Origin: Pseudomonadota bacterium
GTDB taxonomy: Bacteria; Pseudomonadota; Gammaproteobacteria; Burkholderiales; Rhodocyclaceae
Length of the DNA: 64,000 bases
Assembly (NCBI GenBank): GCA_018241685.1
Contig: JAFEDJ010000039.1
Location: 53,493 to 117,492, forward strand
Reading direction: 5' to 3'
Shown here: piece after piece, positions 40,689 through 49,534 of the stretch
Layout: each line of letters starts with the position of its first letter
How positions within the stretch are numbered: the stretch's first letter is position 1
Program-made: the position numbers and the translations under genes
Notes under the pieces: model-generated
Databases searched by the model: none
Told to the model about the DNA's origin: nothing
Seen by the model: the letters and a program-made list of their open reading frames with translations, nothing else

Positions 40689-41285
40689 CTAGCGGCCGCG
40701 GATCATGGCCAGCAACGTACGGGGAACCAGGGCCACCATGACCAGATGGACGCCGACGAAGGCCACCAGCGCCGCCATGGCCAGGAAATGCTCCCGCCGC
40801 GCCGCCTCGTAGCCGCCGAGCAGCGTGCGCAGCAACGGAAACTGCACGGATTTCCAGAGCACCAGGCCGGACAGGACGAGCAGCACGGAATCGAGCATCA
40901 CGAAAAGATAGGCCGCCCGTTGCACCATGTTGTAGTGGCTCGGATCTGTATGCGACAGCTTGCCTTTCAGTGCCGCCAATACATCCGCCAGACAGGCGCG
41001 CGGCGACCACGGGAAGAACTTGCGCCCTAGCCGCCCGCTGATGAGGTTGCCCGCCAGGTAAATTACGCCGTTGCCGGCCAGCACCCACATGGCCGCAAAG
41101 TGCCACTGAATGGCGCCACCCAACCAGCCTCCCAAAGTGAATTGCGTGGGAATGGCAAAGGGGAAGAACGGCGAGGCATCGTAAATACGCCAGCCGCTGG
41201 TGGCCAGCGTAATGACTGCAGCCGCGTTGACCCAGTGGGTGATACGAACCCAGCGCGGATGAATAAGACCGGTATCGCTGACCAT
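40689..41285 (-). CDS. Cytochrome b561-type membrane subunit
   Basis: A 198-residue protein with four main helices and heme-ligand histidines in RITHWVNAAAV, FAAMWVLAGNGVIY (preceded by H) and GVHLVMVALV. This is the cytochrome b561/Ni-hydrogenase b-type pattern. It would pass quinol electrons to the molybdoenzyme encoded 10 bp downstream. The ATG at 41285 is chosen after GGAAAGGGG. A GTAACC-N16-CGAA site lies about 50 bp upstream on the same strand. Confidence 0.85.
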   Translation of the reverse strand: MVSDTGLIHPRWVRITHWVNAAAVITLATSGWRIYDASPFFPFAIPTQFTLGGWLGGAIQWHFAAMWVLAGNGVIYLAGNLISGRLGRKFFPWSPRACLADVLAALKGKLSHTDPSHYNMVQRAAYLFVMLDSVLLVLSGLVLWKSVQFPLLRTLLGGYEAARREHFLAMAALVAFVGVHLVMVALVPRTLLAMIRGR

Positions 41286-41334
41286 GGTGCCCCTTTCCAA
41301 CGGGTGCCCGCTTGTTGTCCTGCCCGACAGTTAA

Positions 41335-41360
41335 TTCGCTGACGGGTGGTAAATGGTTAC
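41335..41360 (-). promoter_or_regulatory. ECF-type promoter of the cytochrome b561/molybdoenzyme unit
   Basis: On the minus strand GTAACC (41360-41355) and CGAA (41338-41335) are separated by exactly 16 bp, matching an ECF sigma -35/-10 pair. It points to the cytochrome b561 gene and its mirror image faces the ECF sigma gene. Confidence 0.6.
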
Positions 41361-41416
41361 AGGCTCAGGCAGAATTTTTTCTGCCAAGGCATCGGCAAAA
41401 ATTTCCGCTGACCGCT

Positions 41417-41442
41417 GTAACCAAACGCACCGGTGCAACGAA
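41417..41442 (+). promoter_or_regulatory. Matching ECF-type site before the sigma gene
   Basis: GTAACC (41417-41422), 16 bp, then CGAA (41439-41442), the same motif and spacing as the divergent site. The -10 element overlaps the ATG of the sigma gene, so transcription from it would begin inside the annotated frame. Confidence 0.5.
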
Positions 41443-42005
41443 TGAATAGGGAAGCCGGATTTCGTTCGAGGGAAGAGCGTCTGCGGGATCTGCTGACGCG
41501 GGGTCTTGCCGGCGACGATGCCGCCTATCGGATGTTCCTGACGGAATTGAGCGCGCATCTGCGTGCCTTCCTGCGCCGACGCCTGGCCCGCTTGCCGGAT
41601 GAGGTCGAGGATCTGGTGCAGGAATCCCTGCTGGCCATCCATAACCTGCGTCACACCTATGAGGCGGATCAACCCTTGTCGGCCTGGGTACAGGCCATCG
41701 CCCGCTACAAGCTGGTCGATCTGCTCCGGCGGCGGGCGGCGCATGAGATGTTGAACGATCCGCTGGATGAGGACATGGAACTGTTCAGCACGGCGGATTC
41801 GGATGCCGCCGAGGCGCGTCGGGATCTGAACAAGTTGCTGGCGGATCTGCCCGACCGGTTCCGCCTGCCGATCGTACATACCAAGCTGGAAGGCCTGTCG
41901 GTCAAGGAGGCGGCCGATGTGAGCGGGATGTCGGAATCGGCGATCAAGATCGGCGTCCATCGCGGCTTGAAAGCGCTCGCCGCGAAGATTCGAGGTGCAT
42001 TATGA
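41442..42005 (+). CDS. ECF sigma factor (SigF/ECF16-like)
   Basis: A 187-residue sigma-70-family protein with region 2 (DEVEDLVQESLLAIHNLRHTY ... ARYKLVDLLRRR) and region 4 (LPDRFRLPIVHTKLEGLSVKEAADVSGMSESAIKIGVHRGLKAL). Its gene overlaps the NrsF anti-sigma gene, the arrangement of the SigF/NrsF pair that responds to oxidants or heavy metals. It is divergent from the cytochrome b561/molybdoenzyme unit, the likely target. A GTG at 41433 is an alternative start. Confidence 0.88.
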   Translation: MNREAGFRSREERLRDLLTRGLAGDDAAYRMFLTELSAHLRAFLRRRLARLPDEVEDLVQESLLAIHNLRHTYEADQPLSAWVQAIARYKLVDLLRRRAAHEMLNDPLDEDMELFSTADSDAAEARRDLNKLLADLPDRFRLPIVHTKLEGLSVKEAADVSGMSESAIKIGVHRGLKALAAKIRGAL

Positions 42006-42643
42006 AAACGGATGATCTGATCACCATGCTGGCCACCGGCGCCGGGGCCGTCGAGGCGCCGCCCGCCGCACAGCGCTACGCGCTTGCCATCGGCTGGGGC
42101 GCGGCGGGCGCCAGCCTGCTGATGCTCCTTGTCCTGCAGGTGCGCCACGATCTCGCGCAGGCCTTGCTGCTGCCGATGTTCTGGGTCAAGGTCGGATTCG
42201 TCGCCAGTCTGGCCGCGGCGAGCCTGTTTGCTGCGCTCCGCCTGTCGCGGCCAGGCGCGGCGCTCGACCGGGTGCCGGTCGCGCTCGGCCTTCCCGTGCT
42301 GGGTATCTGGGCCATCGCCGCTTTCACGCTGATCGAGGCGGAGCCGCTGGAGCGCTCGAGGCTATTCTTCGGCGACACCTGGAAATCCTGCCCCCTGCTG
42401 ATCGCCATGCTCTCGGTGCCGGTGTTCGCCGCGGTGCTGCACACCATGAAGGGTCTGGCACCGACCCGGCCGCGACTGGCCGGATTCGCCGCCGGCCTGC
42501 TTTCAGGGTCCGTTGCCGCAGTGGTCTATTGCCTGCACTGTCCGGAGATGGGCGCGCCGTTCATCGGCTTCTGGTATCTGTTGGGTACGCTCATTCCAGC
42601 CGGCGTCGGGGCCGTGCTCGGAAATTCGATCCTGCGTTGGTAG
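42002..42643 (+). CDS. nrsF: NrsF-type (DUF1109) anti-sigma factor
   Basis: A 213-residue membrane protein with six helices. It starts MKTDDLITMLATGAGAVE and has conserved cysteines in WKSCPLLIAML and VYCLHCPEMGAPF. In the DUF1109/NrsF family, such cysteines sense oxidants and release the sigma factor. It overlaps the sigma gene by four bases (ATGA). Confidence 0.88.
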   Translation: MKTDDLITMLATGAGAVEAPPAAQRYALAIGWGAAGASLLMLLVLQVRHDLAQALLLPMFWVKVGFVASLAAASLFAALRLSRPGAALDRVPVALGLPVLGIWAIAAFTLIEAEPLERSRLFFGDTWKSCPLLIAMLSVPVFAAVLHTMKGLAPTRPRLAGFAAGLLSGSVAAVVYCLHCPEMGAPFIGFWYLLGTLIPAGVGAVLGNSILRW

Positions 42644-42717
42644 CCGCGCCGACTCACGGCCGCTTGTGCGTAACCCTTGTGAGCATGCACACCGACCCGG
42701 CCAGGTCGAGGCCGCCC

Positions 42718-42801
42718 GCGATGCTCGCCGCATCCCACGGCCAAAAGGAAGGCATGCAAGCCTTCATCGAAAAACTTCAGTCCCGCTTCAAGGGGCGTTG
42801 A
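42718..42801 (+). pseudogene. C-terminal remnant of an enoyl-CoA hydratase
   Basis: The frame ends with AASHGQKEGMQAFIEKLQSRFKGR and a stop, the usual C-terminus of crotonase-family enzymes (EGMxAFxEKRxPxFxG). Only about 27 codons remain; the rest of the gene is missing upstream. Confidence 0.65.
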
Positions 42802-42863
42802 GACGGGGCGCAGGGGGGCGATGAACGCCCTGTTCCTCGCGACGATGAACCACTTAGGAGTGG

Positions 42864-45185
42864 CTAGGGCTGCTTCCAGCTGGCCCGATCATGGGCCAGC
42901 CACTGGAGCAGGACTCTGCTCATCAGTGCCGGATCGACGGGTTTGGCCAGGAAATCGTTCATCCCTACCTCATGGCAACGCTGCCGGTCTTCCATGAAGG
43001 CATTGGCCGTCATCGCAACCACCGGAATGTTCTGGAATGCCGGTAGCTGCCTGAGTGCCCGGGTTGCCGTCAGGCCATCCATACGCGGCATCTGCATGTC
43101 CATCAGGATCAGCGCATAGGTATCGGGGGCAGCCCGCACCAGCATTTCCAGCGCCTCGACACCATCCGGGGCAATATCAACCACCAAGCCGAAGTCACGC
43201 AGATTCTCCTCGGCGACGAGCTGATTGACCGGTTCGTCCTCGACCAGCAACACCCGGCTGCCGGCAAACCTGAGTCGCAGACAGTCCGCCGCGTTCTCCG
43301 GTACCTCCAGCTTCGGCGCGTGGCAGTCCGCCACGGGCTTGGCGAGGCTCACGGTAAACCAGAATGTGCTACCTACGCCAGGCTGGCTCTCGGCCCCCGC
43401 ATCGCCACCCATCAACTGCGCCAGGCGCTTGGTGATGGCGAGCCCCAGGCCGGTACCGCCGTATCGTCGGGATATGGAGTTGTCGGCCTGGCTGAAGGGA
43501 CTGAACAGTGTCGACAACTTGTCTGCGGCGATACCGATGCCGGTGTCGGCCACCTCGAAACGAAGCCTTATCCGGGTCGCGTCTTCCTCTTCCCGCAGCA
43601 CCCTTACCGTCACCGAGCCCTTAGCGGTGAACTTCACCGCGTTACTGACGAGGTTCAGCAGGGCCTGGACCAGACGCGTGCGGTCGCCGAGGACAACGTC
43701 GGGCAGCGGGTCCGACGCAATCTCGATGCGGATGTTTTTGCTGTGCGCCAGATCGGCCTGCATGGCGATAACGGAGGACGCCAGCAAACGAATGTCGAAA
43801 CGCTCCTCGGCCAGCACCAGCTGGTTGGCTTCGATCTTGGAGATATCCAGGATGTCATTGACGATACACAGCAGATGCCTGCCGGCCGTCTCGATCTTGC
43901 CGAGTTTGTCGGCCGCCTCATCGTTCTCATAGCGGCGCCTCAGGATGCCGGACAGGCCGAGGATGGCATTCATCGGCGTGCGGATTTCATGGCTCATATT
44001 GGCGATGAAGCGGCTCTTCGCCTCATTGGCCGCTTCCGCCATTTCCTTCGCCTGTCGCAGTTCGGTAGTCCGCTGAACCACCAACCCTTCCAGCTCCTGA
44101 TTGACCCGCAAGGTTTCCTGGCGGGCCTTCTTCAATGACGAGAAATACATGGCCACGGAGATCACCGTCACCACCAGCAGATTGGCCGACACTGCCAGCA
44201 ACGCAAAGAGGGACTCGCGCTGGGTCTCCAGGCGACGCAGTTCGGGCACCGGCTGCAACAGATGAACGGTAAAGCCGCTGCTGGCCTCCTTTGCGCTGAG
44301 AAAGAGGTACGGGATGCTCCGTTCGCCATCCAGCAGCATCAGATGCGGGTAGGTCTTGGCATCGAAACGCGTGAGAGCGAGGGGCTTGAAGACGCTTCGA
44401 GAGTAGACGTCCTGCCGTTCCCGTTCGGGCATTGCTGACAGATCAACGCCTGGTAGCGTGCGGAATTCCAGGGACTTGTTGCGAGCCAGCACCACGACGC
44501 CATAGGCATCGGTGATGAACGCATCGATGTAACGTGTCCACCCGTCAAGGTGCGTCAGATCCCGCTTGGCGGCAATCACCCCGACGATCCTGTCGCCCAC
44601 GATGACGGGCGAAGAAAAATACAGGCCAGGAACCCGGCTCAACTTGCCAACCACATACTGGCGGCCCAGACGGCCCTCCATCGCGTCGCGGACGTATGCC
44701 CGGTCCGCATAGTTGGGCCCCACGAAGCTCAGCGACTTGTCGAAATTGCTGGATGCCACGCAATCGCCCCGCGCATTCAGCACCCATAGCGCGTCTGCTT
44801 TCAGTTTCGTCGCAGCAAAATCAAGGCGCCTGCCAACCTGCTGCAACGCGGGGTCATGCTCCCAGCGCTGCTTGCGCGCTGCCAGGGGCAGGGTCGCCTC
44901 GTCGGCGTGGCGCGCTTGGCGCACGAGCTCGGCGCCGATGAAATCCGCCCGCCCCAGCACGGCAGGGATACCAGCCAGAGATGACAGCGCGTCCTCGATG
45001 CTTCCGTCCAGGCTGTCGAGTTGCTGCTGGGCCAACTGAAGCTGCTGTCGGTAAGCCACGTCCATCATGCGGTCGGTCACGACCGACGCCATGATCCAGG
45101 AGGCACTGGTAAGCAGGACAAGGAGTAACAGGATCAATGCGATCCTGCCCCGTCCTGGCACCCAGTTTAGCGTTGCACCAGACAT
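42864..45185 (-). CDS. Hybrid sensor histidine kinase (dCACHE-HisKA-HATPase-REC)
   Basis: A 773-residue kinase. The first helix (IALILLLLVLLTSASWIMAS) and second (ALLAVSANLLVVTVISVAMYF, near 330) bound a large periplasmic dCACHE domain. The phospho-accepting histidine is in NMSHEIRTPMNAI near 399, the ATPase boxes are DTGIGIAADK and GGTGLGLAI, and a receiver with LILMDMQMPRMDG near 693 follows. It is similar in design to the kinase at 16209 but lacks PAS and GAF modules. An AT-rich upstream region (45186-45245) suggests its own promoter. Confidence 0.9.
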   Translation of the reverse strand: MSGATLNWVPGRGRIALILLLLVLLTSASWIMASVVTDRMMDVAYRQQLQLAQQQLDSLDGSIEDALSSLAGIPAVLGRADFIGAELVRQARHADEATLPLAARKQRWEHDPALQQVGRRLDFAATKLKADALWVLNARGDCVASSNFDKSLSFVGPNYADRAYVRDAMEGRLGRQYVVGKLSRVPGLYFSSPVIVGDRIVGVIAAKRDLTHLDGWTRYIDAFITDAYGVVVLARNKSLEFRTLPGVDLSAMPERERQDVYSRSVFKPLALTRFDAKTYPHLMLLDGERSIPYLFLSAKEASSGFTVHLLQPVPELRRLETQRESLFALLAVSANLLVVTVISVAMYFSSLKKARQETLRVNQELEGLVVQRTTELRQAKEMAEAANEAKSRFIANMSHEIRTPMNAILGLSGILRRRYENDEAADKLGKIETAGRHLLCIVNDILDISKIEANQLVLAEERFDIRLLASSVIAMQADLAHSKNIRIEIASDPLPDVVLGDRTRLVQALLNLVSNAVKFTAKGSVTVRVLREEEDATRIRLRFEVADTGIGIAADKLSTLFSPFSQADNSISRRYGGTGLGLAITKRLAQLMGGDAGAESQPGVGSTFWFTVSLAKPVADCHAPKLEVPENAADCLRLRFAGSRVLLVEDEPVNQLVAEENLRDFGLVVDIAPDGVEALEMLVRAAPDTYALILMDMQMPRMDGLTATRALRQLPAFQNIPVVAMTANAFMEDRQRCHEVGMNDFLAKPVDPALMSRVLLQWLAHDRASWKQP

Positions 45186-45390
45186 GAATGCCTCCGAGTA
45201 TTGTTTTTTTCATTTTTATAGTTATTATTAATTCATACTCTAAGTCATCCACTCCCTATGGGCAGTGAAGTATTCCCACCTCCAGCGCGCAGGCCCCGGG
45301 GGAGCATTTCAAGGGCGAGCTGGAGAGCGCATCGTCCGCCGCTGAATCTGCTCCTGCACCGGCCAGCAACGGGCCGATGCCGGTTGGTCG

Positions 45391-46860
45391 TCACTCGGAG
45401 CGGGCCACGACGTCCTTGGCCGGCTTCGCGCCGTCCTTTCCTTCCACGCCCTCCACACCCTCCCAACCACCGCCCAGCGCGGCGACCAGGCGGACCGTGG
45501 CGAGCAGCCCTTCCGACTGGCTGCGCACCAGGCTGCGCTCGACGGCCAGCGCACTGGCCCGCGCCGACGCGACCTTCTGGTAGGTGTTCTGGCCGTACTC
45601 GAAGCGCGCCTTGGCCACTGCCGACGCCCGCTGGCTGGCCGCCAGCGACAGGCCGAGGGTGCGCATCTGCTCGTTGGCCGCCTCCACCTGCACCAGCGCA
45701 TCATCCACCTCGCGCAGCGCGATCAGCACGCTGACCTGGTGCACATCCACCGCCTGCCGGTAGCGGGATCGGGCCGCGTCGAGATTGGCCTGGTTGCGGC
45801 CGGCGTCGAAAACCGGCAGGTACAGCGCCAGCGGCCCGATGGAGAACTCGCGCGAACTGTGATTGACGACGCTCTTCAGCTGGGACGATGCGAAACCGTA
45901 GGCGCCGGTCAGGCTGATCGAAGGGTAGAAGGCCGTTTCGGCAATGCGCTCCACGGCCAGCAGGGCGCGGATGTTCTGCGTCGACTCCATCAGGTCCGGC
46001 CGCCGCGCGAGGATGACGGCCGGCAGCCCCGGCGCCACCTGCGGGATCGCCGGCAGGCGGTAGGCGAGATCGGAAGGCACGCGGAAGTCCTTGACCGGCT
46101 CGACCATCAGCGTGGCCAGTTCCTGCTCGGCCATCGCCCGCTTGACGCGAACTTCGCTCATCTCGGCTTCGACCTTGGCCAGTTCGACCTTGGCGTCGAG
46201 CCAGTCCTGCTCGGTGCCCAACCCGGCCTCGAGGCGCAGCGCGCCCAGCCTGACCGCCTCTGCCCGCTCGTCGCGGATCTTGGTGAGCAGCGCGTGATCG
46301 GCGTCCGCCGCGCGGAACTGCCAGTAGGCCACCGCCACCTCGCTGGCCAGCACCAGCGCGATCTGCCGCTTGACGGCCTCGGCCGCGCCGGCCTGCGCCT
46401 TGGCCGCCTCGACAGCCTGGGCCACGCGCCCCCACAGGTCGAGCTGCCAGGACGCGCTGACGCCGAGCTTGTAGGTTTTGCCGGCGATGGTACGGCCGCC
46501 CAGCAGCTTGCCCAGCGGCGTATTGACGGAGGTGTGGCTCTTATCGGCGCTGGCGCCGAAGCCCACGTTGGGAAGGAGATCGGCGGACGTTGCCTGCACC
46601 CCGGCCTGCGCCTCCGCCACGCGCAACAGGGCCACCTCGGTGTACGGGTTGCGTGCCTGCACGGTCTCGACCAAGTGGTTCAGCACCGGGTCCTGGTAGA
46701 TCCGCCACCAGTTGGCCTGCAGCGTGTTCGGAACCTCGGCCGGTGCGTTGCGGTAGCTCGGCGGCGTCACCGGTTCGGGCGCCGGCGCGAAAGTACCCTG
46801 GGCGGCGCAGCCCCCCAGCAGGGACATCAACGCAATGATCAGCGGACGCGTCTTGTTCAT
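45391..46860 (-). CDS. Outer-membrane efflux lipoprotein (NodT/OprM family)
   Basis: A 489-residue TolC-type channel with a lipoprotein signal (ALMSLLGGCAAQ, acylated cysteine near residue 18). Duplicated coiled-coil helices (LVETVQARNPYTEVALLRVAEAQAGVQA and similar) and strand segments are present. The ATG at 46860 lies eight bases after the EmrB stop. It completes a tripartite exporter with EmrA/EmrB. Confidence 0.88.
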   Translation of the reverse strand: MNKTRPLIIALMSLLGGCAAQGTFAPAPEPVTPPSYRNAPAEVPNTLQANWWRIYQDPVLNHLVETVQARNPYTEVALLRVAEAQAGVQATSADLLPNVGFGASADKSHTSVNTPLGKLLGGRTIAGKTYKLGVSASWQLDLWGRVAQAVEAAKAQAGAAEAVKRQIALVLASEVAVAYWQFRAADADHALLTKIRDERAEAVRLGALRLEAGLGTEQDWLDAKVELAKVEAEMSEVRVKRAMAEQELATLMVEPVKDFRVPSDLAYRLPAIPQVAPGLPAVILARRPDLMESTQNIRALLAVERIAETAFYPSISLTGAYGFASSQLKSVVNHSSREFSIGPLALYLPVFDAGRNQANLDAARSRYRQAVDVHQVSVLIALREVDDALVQVEAANEQMRTLGLSLAASQRASAVAKARFEYGQNTYQKVASARASALAVERSLVRSQSEGLLATVRLVAALGGGWEGVEGVEGKDGAKPAKDVVARSE

Positions 46861-46868
46861 GGGCACTC

Positions 46869-48428
46869 CTATTTGTCCTTCGGTGCGACGATGCGATCGG
46901 CCAGCCAGACCAGGCCCACCGAAGCCAGCAAGACGCAACCGAGGATGAAAAAGCTGTCGTTGAAGGCCATCACGTAGGCTTCCCGCTGCACGATCCCGTT
47001 CAAATTGGCGAGGGCTTGATGGCTCGCGTACACCGCATCGCCGCCGGCCTGGAAGTGCACCTTGGTGAAGGCGGCGAGGTATTCCCGCGTGGTGGTCGAG
47101 AACAGCGTGACCGAGTCGACCAGCCGTTCCGAATGGAAATGCTCGCGCATCGTGATCGCCGTAGACAGGATGGCCGTACCCACCGCACCGCCGAGCACCC
47201 GGCTCATGTTGTACAGGCTGGACGCGGACGACAGGTTGAGGGCCTCGACCCGGTGGATCGCAATGTTCGACAGCGTGATGATGATCAGCGGCTGGCCGAG
47301 GGCGCGGAACACCTGCGACGTGACGAGCTGGTCATAGCCGGTGCTGGCCGTCATCGTCGCGTTCATGAAGCAGGACACCGAGAACAGCATCAGACCGACG
47401 GAGCAGATGATGCGGTTGTCGAACTTCTTGGCGAACACCGCGGCGAAGGGCGTGACCAGGATCTGCGGCAGGCCCATCCACATGATGACCTCGCCGATCT
47501 GCCGCGAGTTGTAGCCGGCGATCTGGGCCAGGAACAGCGGCAGCACGAAGGTCGAGCCGTACAGCCCCATGCCCACCACCGCGCCGACGGCCGACGACAC
47601 CGTGAAGTTGCGCCGCCCGAACAGCCACACATTGACGAAGGGCTCCGTCCGCAGCAGCTGGGTGCCGATCCATACCGTGATGCCGCCGAAGGCCAGGAAG
47701 GCCATGCTACGGATGAAATCGGAGTCGAACCAGTCCTTGCGGTTGCCCTCTTCCAGGAACACGATCAGCGCGCCGAGGCCGAGGATCATCCCGCCGATGC
47801 CCGCCCAGTCCAGTTTGCGCAGCAGGTCGAGGTGGTGCTTCTGAGGATCGAGGCCGATGGCGACGCCCGCGAACATCAGGATGCCCGGCGCCCAGTTGAT
47901 GAAGAAGATCGACGGCCAGCCATAGCTCTCGGTGAGGATGCCGCCGACCGTTGGCCCCAGCGTCGGGGCGAGTGTGCTGGCCAGCATCAGCCAGGCCAGC
48001 GCGATGGGGCGCTTGCCGGGCGGCAGCCGGGTGATGACGAGAGTCATCGCGGTGGGGATCAGCGCCCCGCCGAAGAAACCCTGCAGCGCCCGGAAGACGA
48101 TCATCGATTCCAGGTTCCAGGCAAAGCCGCACAGCGTGGACAGCACCAGGAACAGGACCGTATTGACCAGGATGTAGGCACGCGCGCCGAAGACCCGCAG
48201 GAAGAAGCCGGTCAGCGGGATCACCACGACCTCGGCCGCCAGGTAGGTCGTGCTCATCCACGACCCCTCCTCCATCGACGCGGACAGGGAGCCGAGGATT
48301 TCCGGCAGCGACGCGTTGGTGATCTGCGTATCCAGCACCGCCATGAAGACGCCGAGGATCGCCGCGCCGATGGCGAGCCAGGTCCGGGCCGGAACCTCGG
48401 CCGCCCCCGCCGCCTGCGCAGTGCTCAT
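46869..48428 (-). CDS. emrB: EmrB-type MFS exporter (DHA2)
   Basis: A 519-residue proton-driven exporter with 14 helices. DHA2 motifs include LDTQITNASLPEI in helix 1 and ALAWLMLASTLAPTLGPTVGGIL (motif C). It partners with the EmrA adaptor and the outer-membrane factor. It overlaps emrA by four bases. Likely cargo is the product of the NRPS at the head of the operon. Confidence 0.9.
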   Translation of the reverse strand: MSTAQAAGAAEVPARTWLAIGAAILGVFMAVLDTQITNASLPEILGSLSASMEEGSWMSTTYLAAEVVVIPLTGFFLRVFGARAYILVNTVLFLVLSTLCGFAWNLESMIVFRALQGFFGGALIPTAMTLVITRLPPGKRPIALAWLMLASTLAPTLGPTVGGILTESYGWPSIFFINWAPGILMFAGVAIGLDPQKHHLDLLRKLDWAGIGGMILGLGALIVFLEEGNRKDWFDSDFIRSMAFLAFGGITVWIGTQLLRTEPFVNVWLFGRRNFTVSSAVGAVVGMGLYGSTFVLPLFLAQIAGYNSRQIGEVIMWMGLPQILVTPFAAVFAKKFDNRIICSVGLMLFSVSCFMNATMTASTGYDQLVTSQVFRALGQPLIIITLSNIAIHRVEALNLSSASSLYNMSRVLGGAVGTAILSTAITMREHFHSERLVDSVTLFSTTTREYLAAFTKVHFQAGGDAVYASHQALANLNGIVQREAYVMAFNDSFFILGCVLLASVGLVWLADRIVAPKDK

Positions 48429-49534
48429 CGGGCGCCCACCCCGGGCTGCCCCTGGCGCAGGTCGATCTCGATCTGCGCGGACATTCCCGGCACCACCTTG
48501 TCCAGCAGCGCCTTCGGCGTCTCCGGCGCGAAGGTGACCTTGACCGGCACGCGCTGGACTATCTTGGTGAAGTTACCGGTCGCGTTGTCCGGCGGCAGCA
48601 GCGCGAACTTGGCGCCGGAAGCCGGTGCGAAGCTGTCCACGCGGCCTTCGATGTCCTGCCCCGGCAGGCTGTCGAGGACGACCTTCACCTTCTGGCCCGG
48701 CGCCAGATCGCGCAGCTGGGTCTCCTTGAAGTTGGCGTTGATCCACACGCCGTCCTGGATGATCACGAACAGACGCTGCCCGACCGCCACGTGGGAACCC
48801 ACCTCGACCGCCTTGTTGCCGATGCGGCCATCGACCGGCGCCTTGATGGTGGCGTAGCCGAGCTGGAGACCGGCGTTGCGGACCTCCGCCTCCAGCGCCT
48901 TCTTGCGCGCCAGCTGCGCCTCGCGGCCGGACTGCAGCGCCCGCACGCCGGCCTTGGCCGCCTTGATCTCTTCCTTCTGGGCGGCCTCGTCGGCGTAGGC
49001 GCTATCGCGCGCCGCGACCGCAGCGTTCAGCTCGGTCTCGGTGACGGCCTTGATCTCCTTGTTGTTGAGGGCGATCTGGCGCTCGGCGTCACGCTTGAAG
49101 CGCGCGATCTGCGCCAGGTTGCGGGCCGACTGGGCGTCGAGCGCGCGGGCGTGGGCCTCGCCCTGCTCGATCTGCGCATCGAGCTTCAGCAGCTCGCCCT
49201 CCACTTCCTGCAACTGCGCCTTGATCTTGTCCGAACGCACCGCAAAGTCGGCCGGGTCGAGCTCGACCAGCACGTCGCCCGCCTTCACCAGCTGGTTGTC
49301 CGTAACCATCACCTTGGTGACCACGCCCTCGACCCGCGGGGCGATTGCGCTGATGTGCCCATCCACGTAGGCGTTGTTGGTCTCCTCGAAGTAGGTGCTG
49401 CGCCACCACATGCGACCGGCGACGGCCAGCGCGGCGAGCAGCAGCACGAGGAGGATCAGCTTGACCTTCCTGGCCGACTTCGGGGTCGGGCCGGACGCGG
49501 GCGGAACGGCCGGAGCCGGGGTAGCCTCACTCAC
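48425..49534 (-). CDS. emrA: EmrA-type membrane fusion protein (HlyD family)
   Basis: A 369-residue adaptor with one N-terminal helix (VKLILLVLLLAALAVAGRM). A biotinyl-lipoyl-like half motif (NAYVDGHISAIAPRVEGVVTKVMVTDNQLVKAGDVLVELD), a long coiled coil (residues ~95-220) and the second half (IKAPVDGRIGNKAVEVGSHV) follow. The GTG at 49534 is chosen because it overlaps the upstream stop (GTGAGTGA); longer frames run into the monooxygenase gene. Confidence 0.88.
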   Translation of the reverse strand: MSEATPAPAVPPASGPTPKSARKVKLILLVLLLAALAVAGRMWWRSTYFEETNNAYVDGHISAIAPRVEGVVTKVMVTDNQLVKAGDVLVELDPADFAVRSDKIKAQLQEVEGELLKLDAQIEQGEAHARALDAQSARNLAQIARFKRDAERQIALNNKEIKAVTETELNAAVAARDSAYADEAAQKEEIKAAKAGVRALQSGREAQLARKKALEAEVRNAGLQLGYATIKAPVDGRIGNKAVEVGSHVAVGQRLFVIIQDGVWINANFKETQLRDLAPGQKVKVVLDSLPGQDIEGRVDSFAPASGAKFALLPPDNATGNFTKIVQRVPVKVTFAPETPKALLDKVVPGMSAQIEIDLRQGQPGVGAR

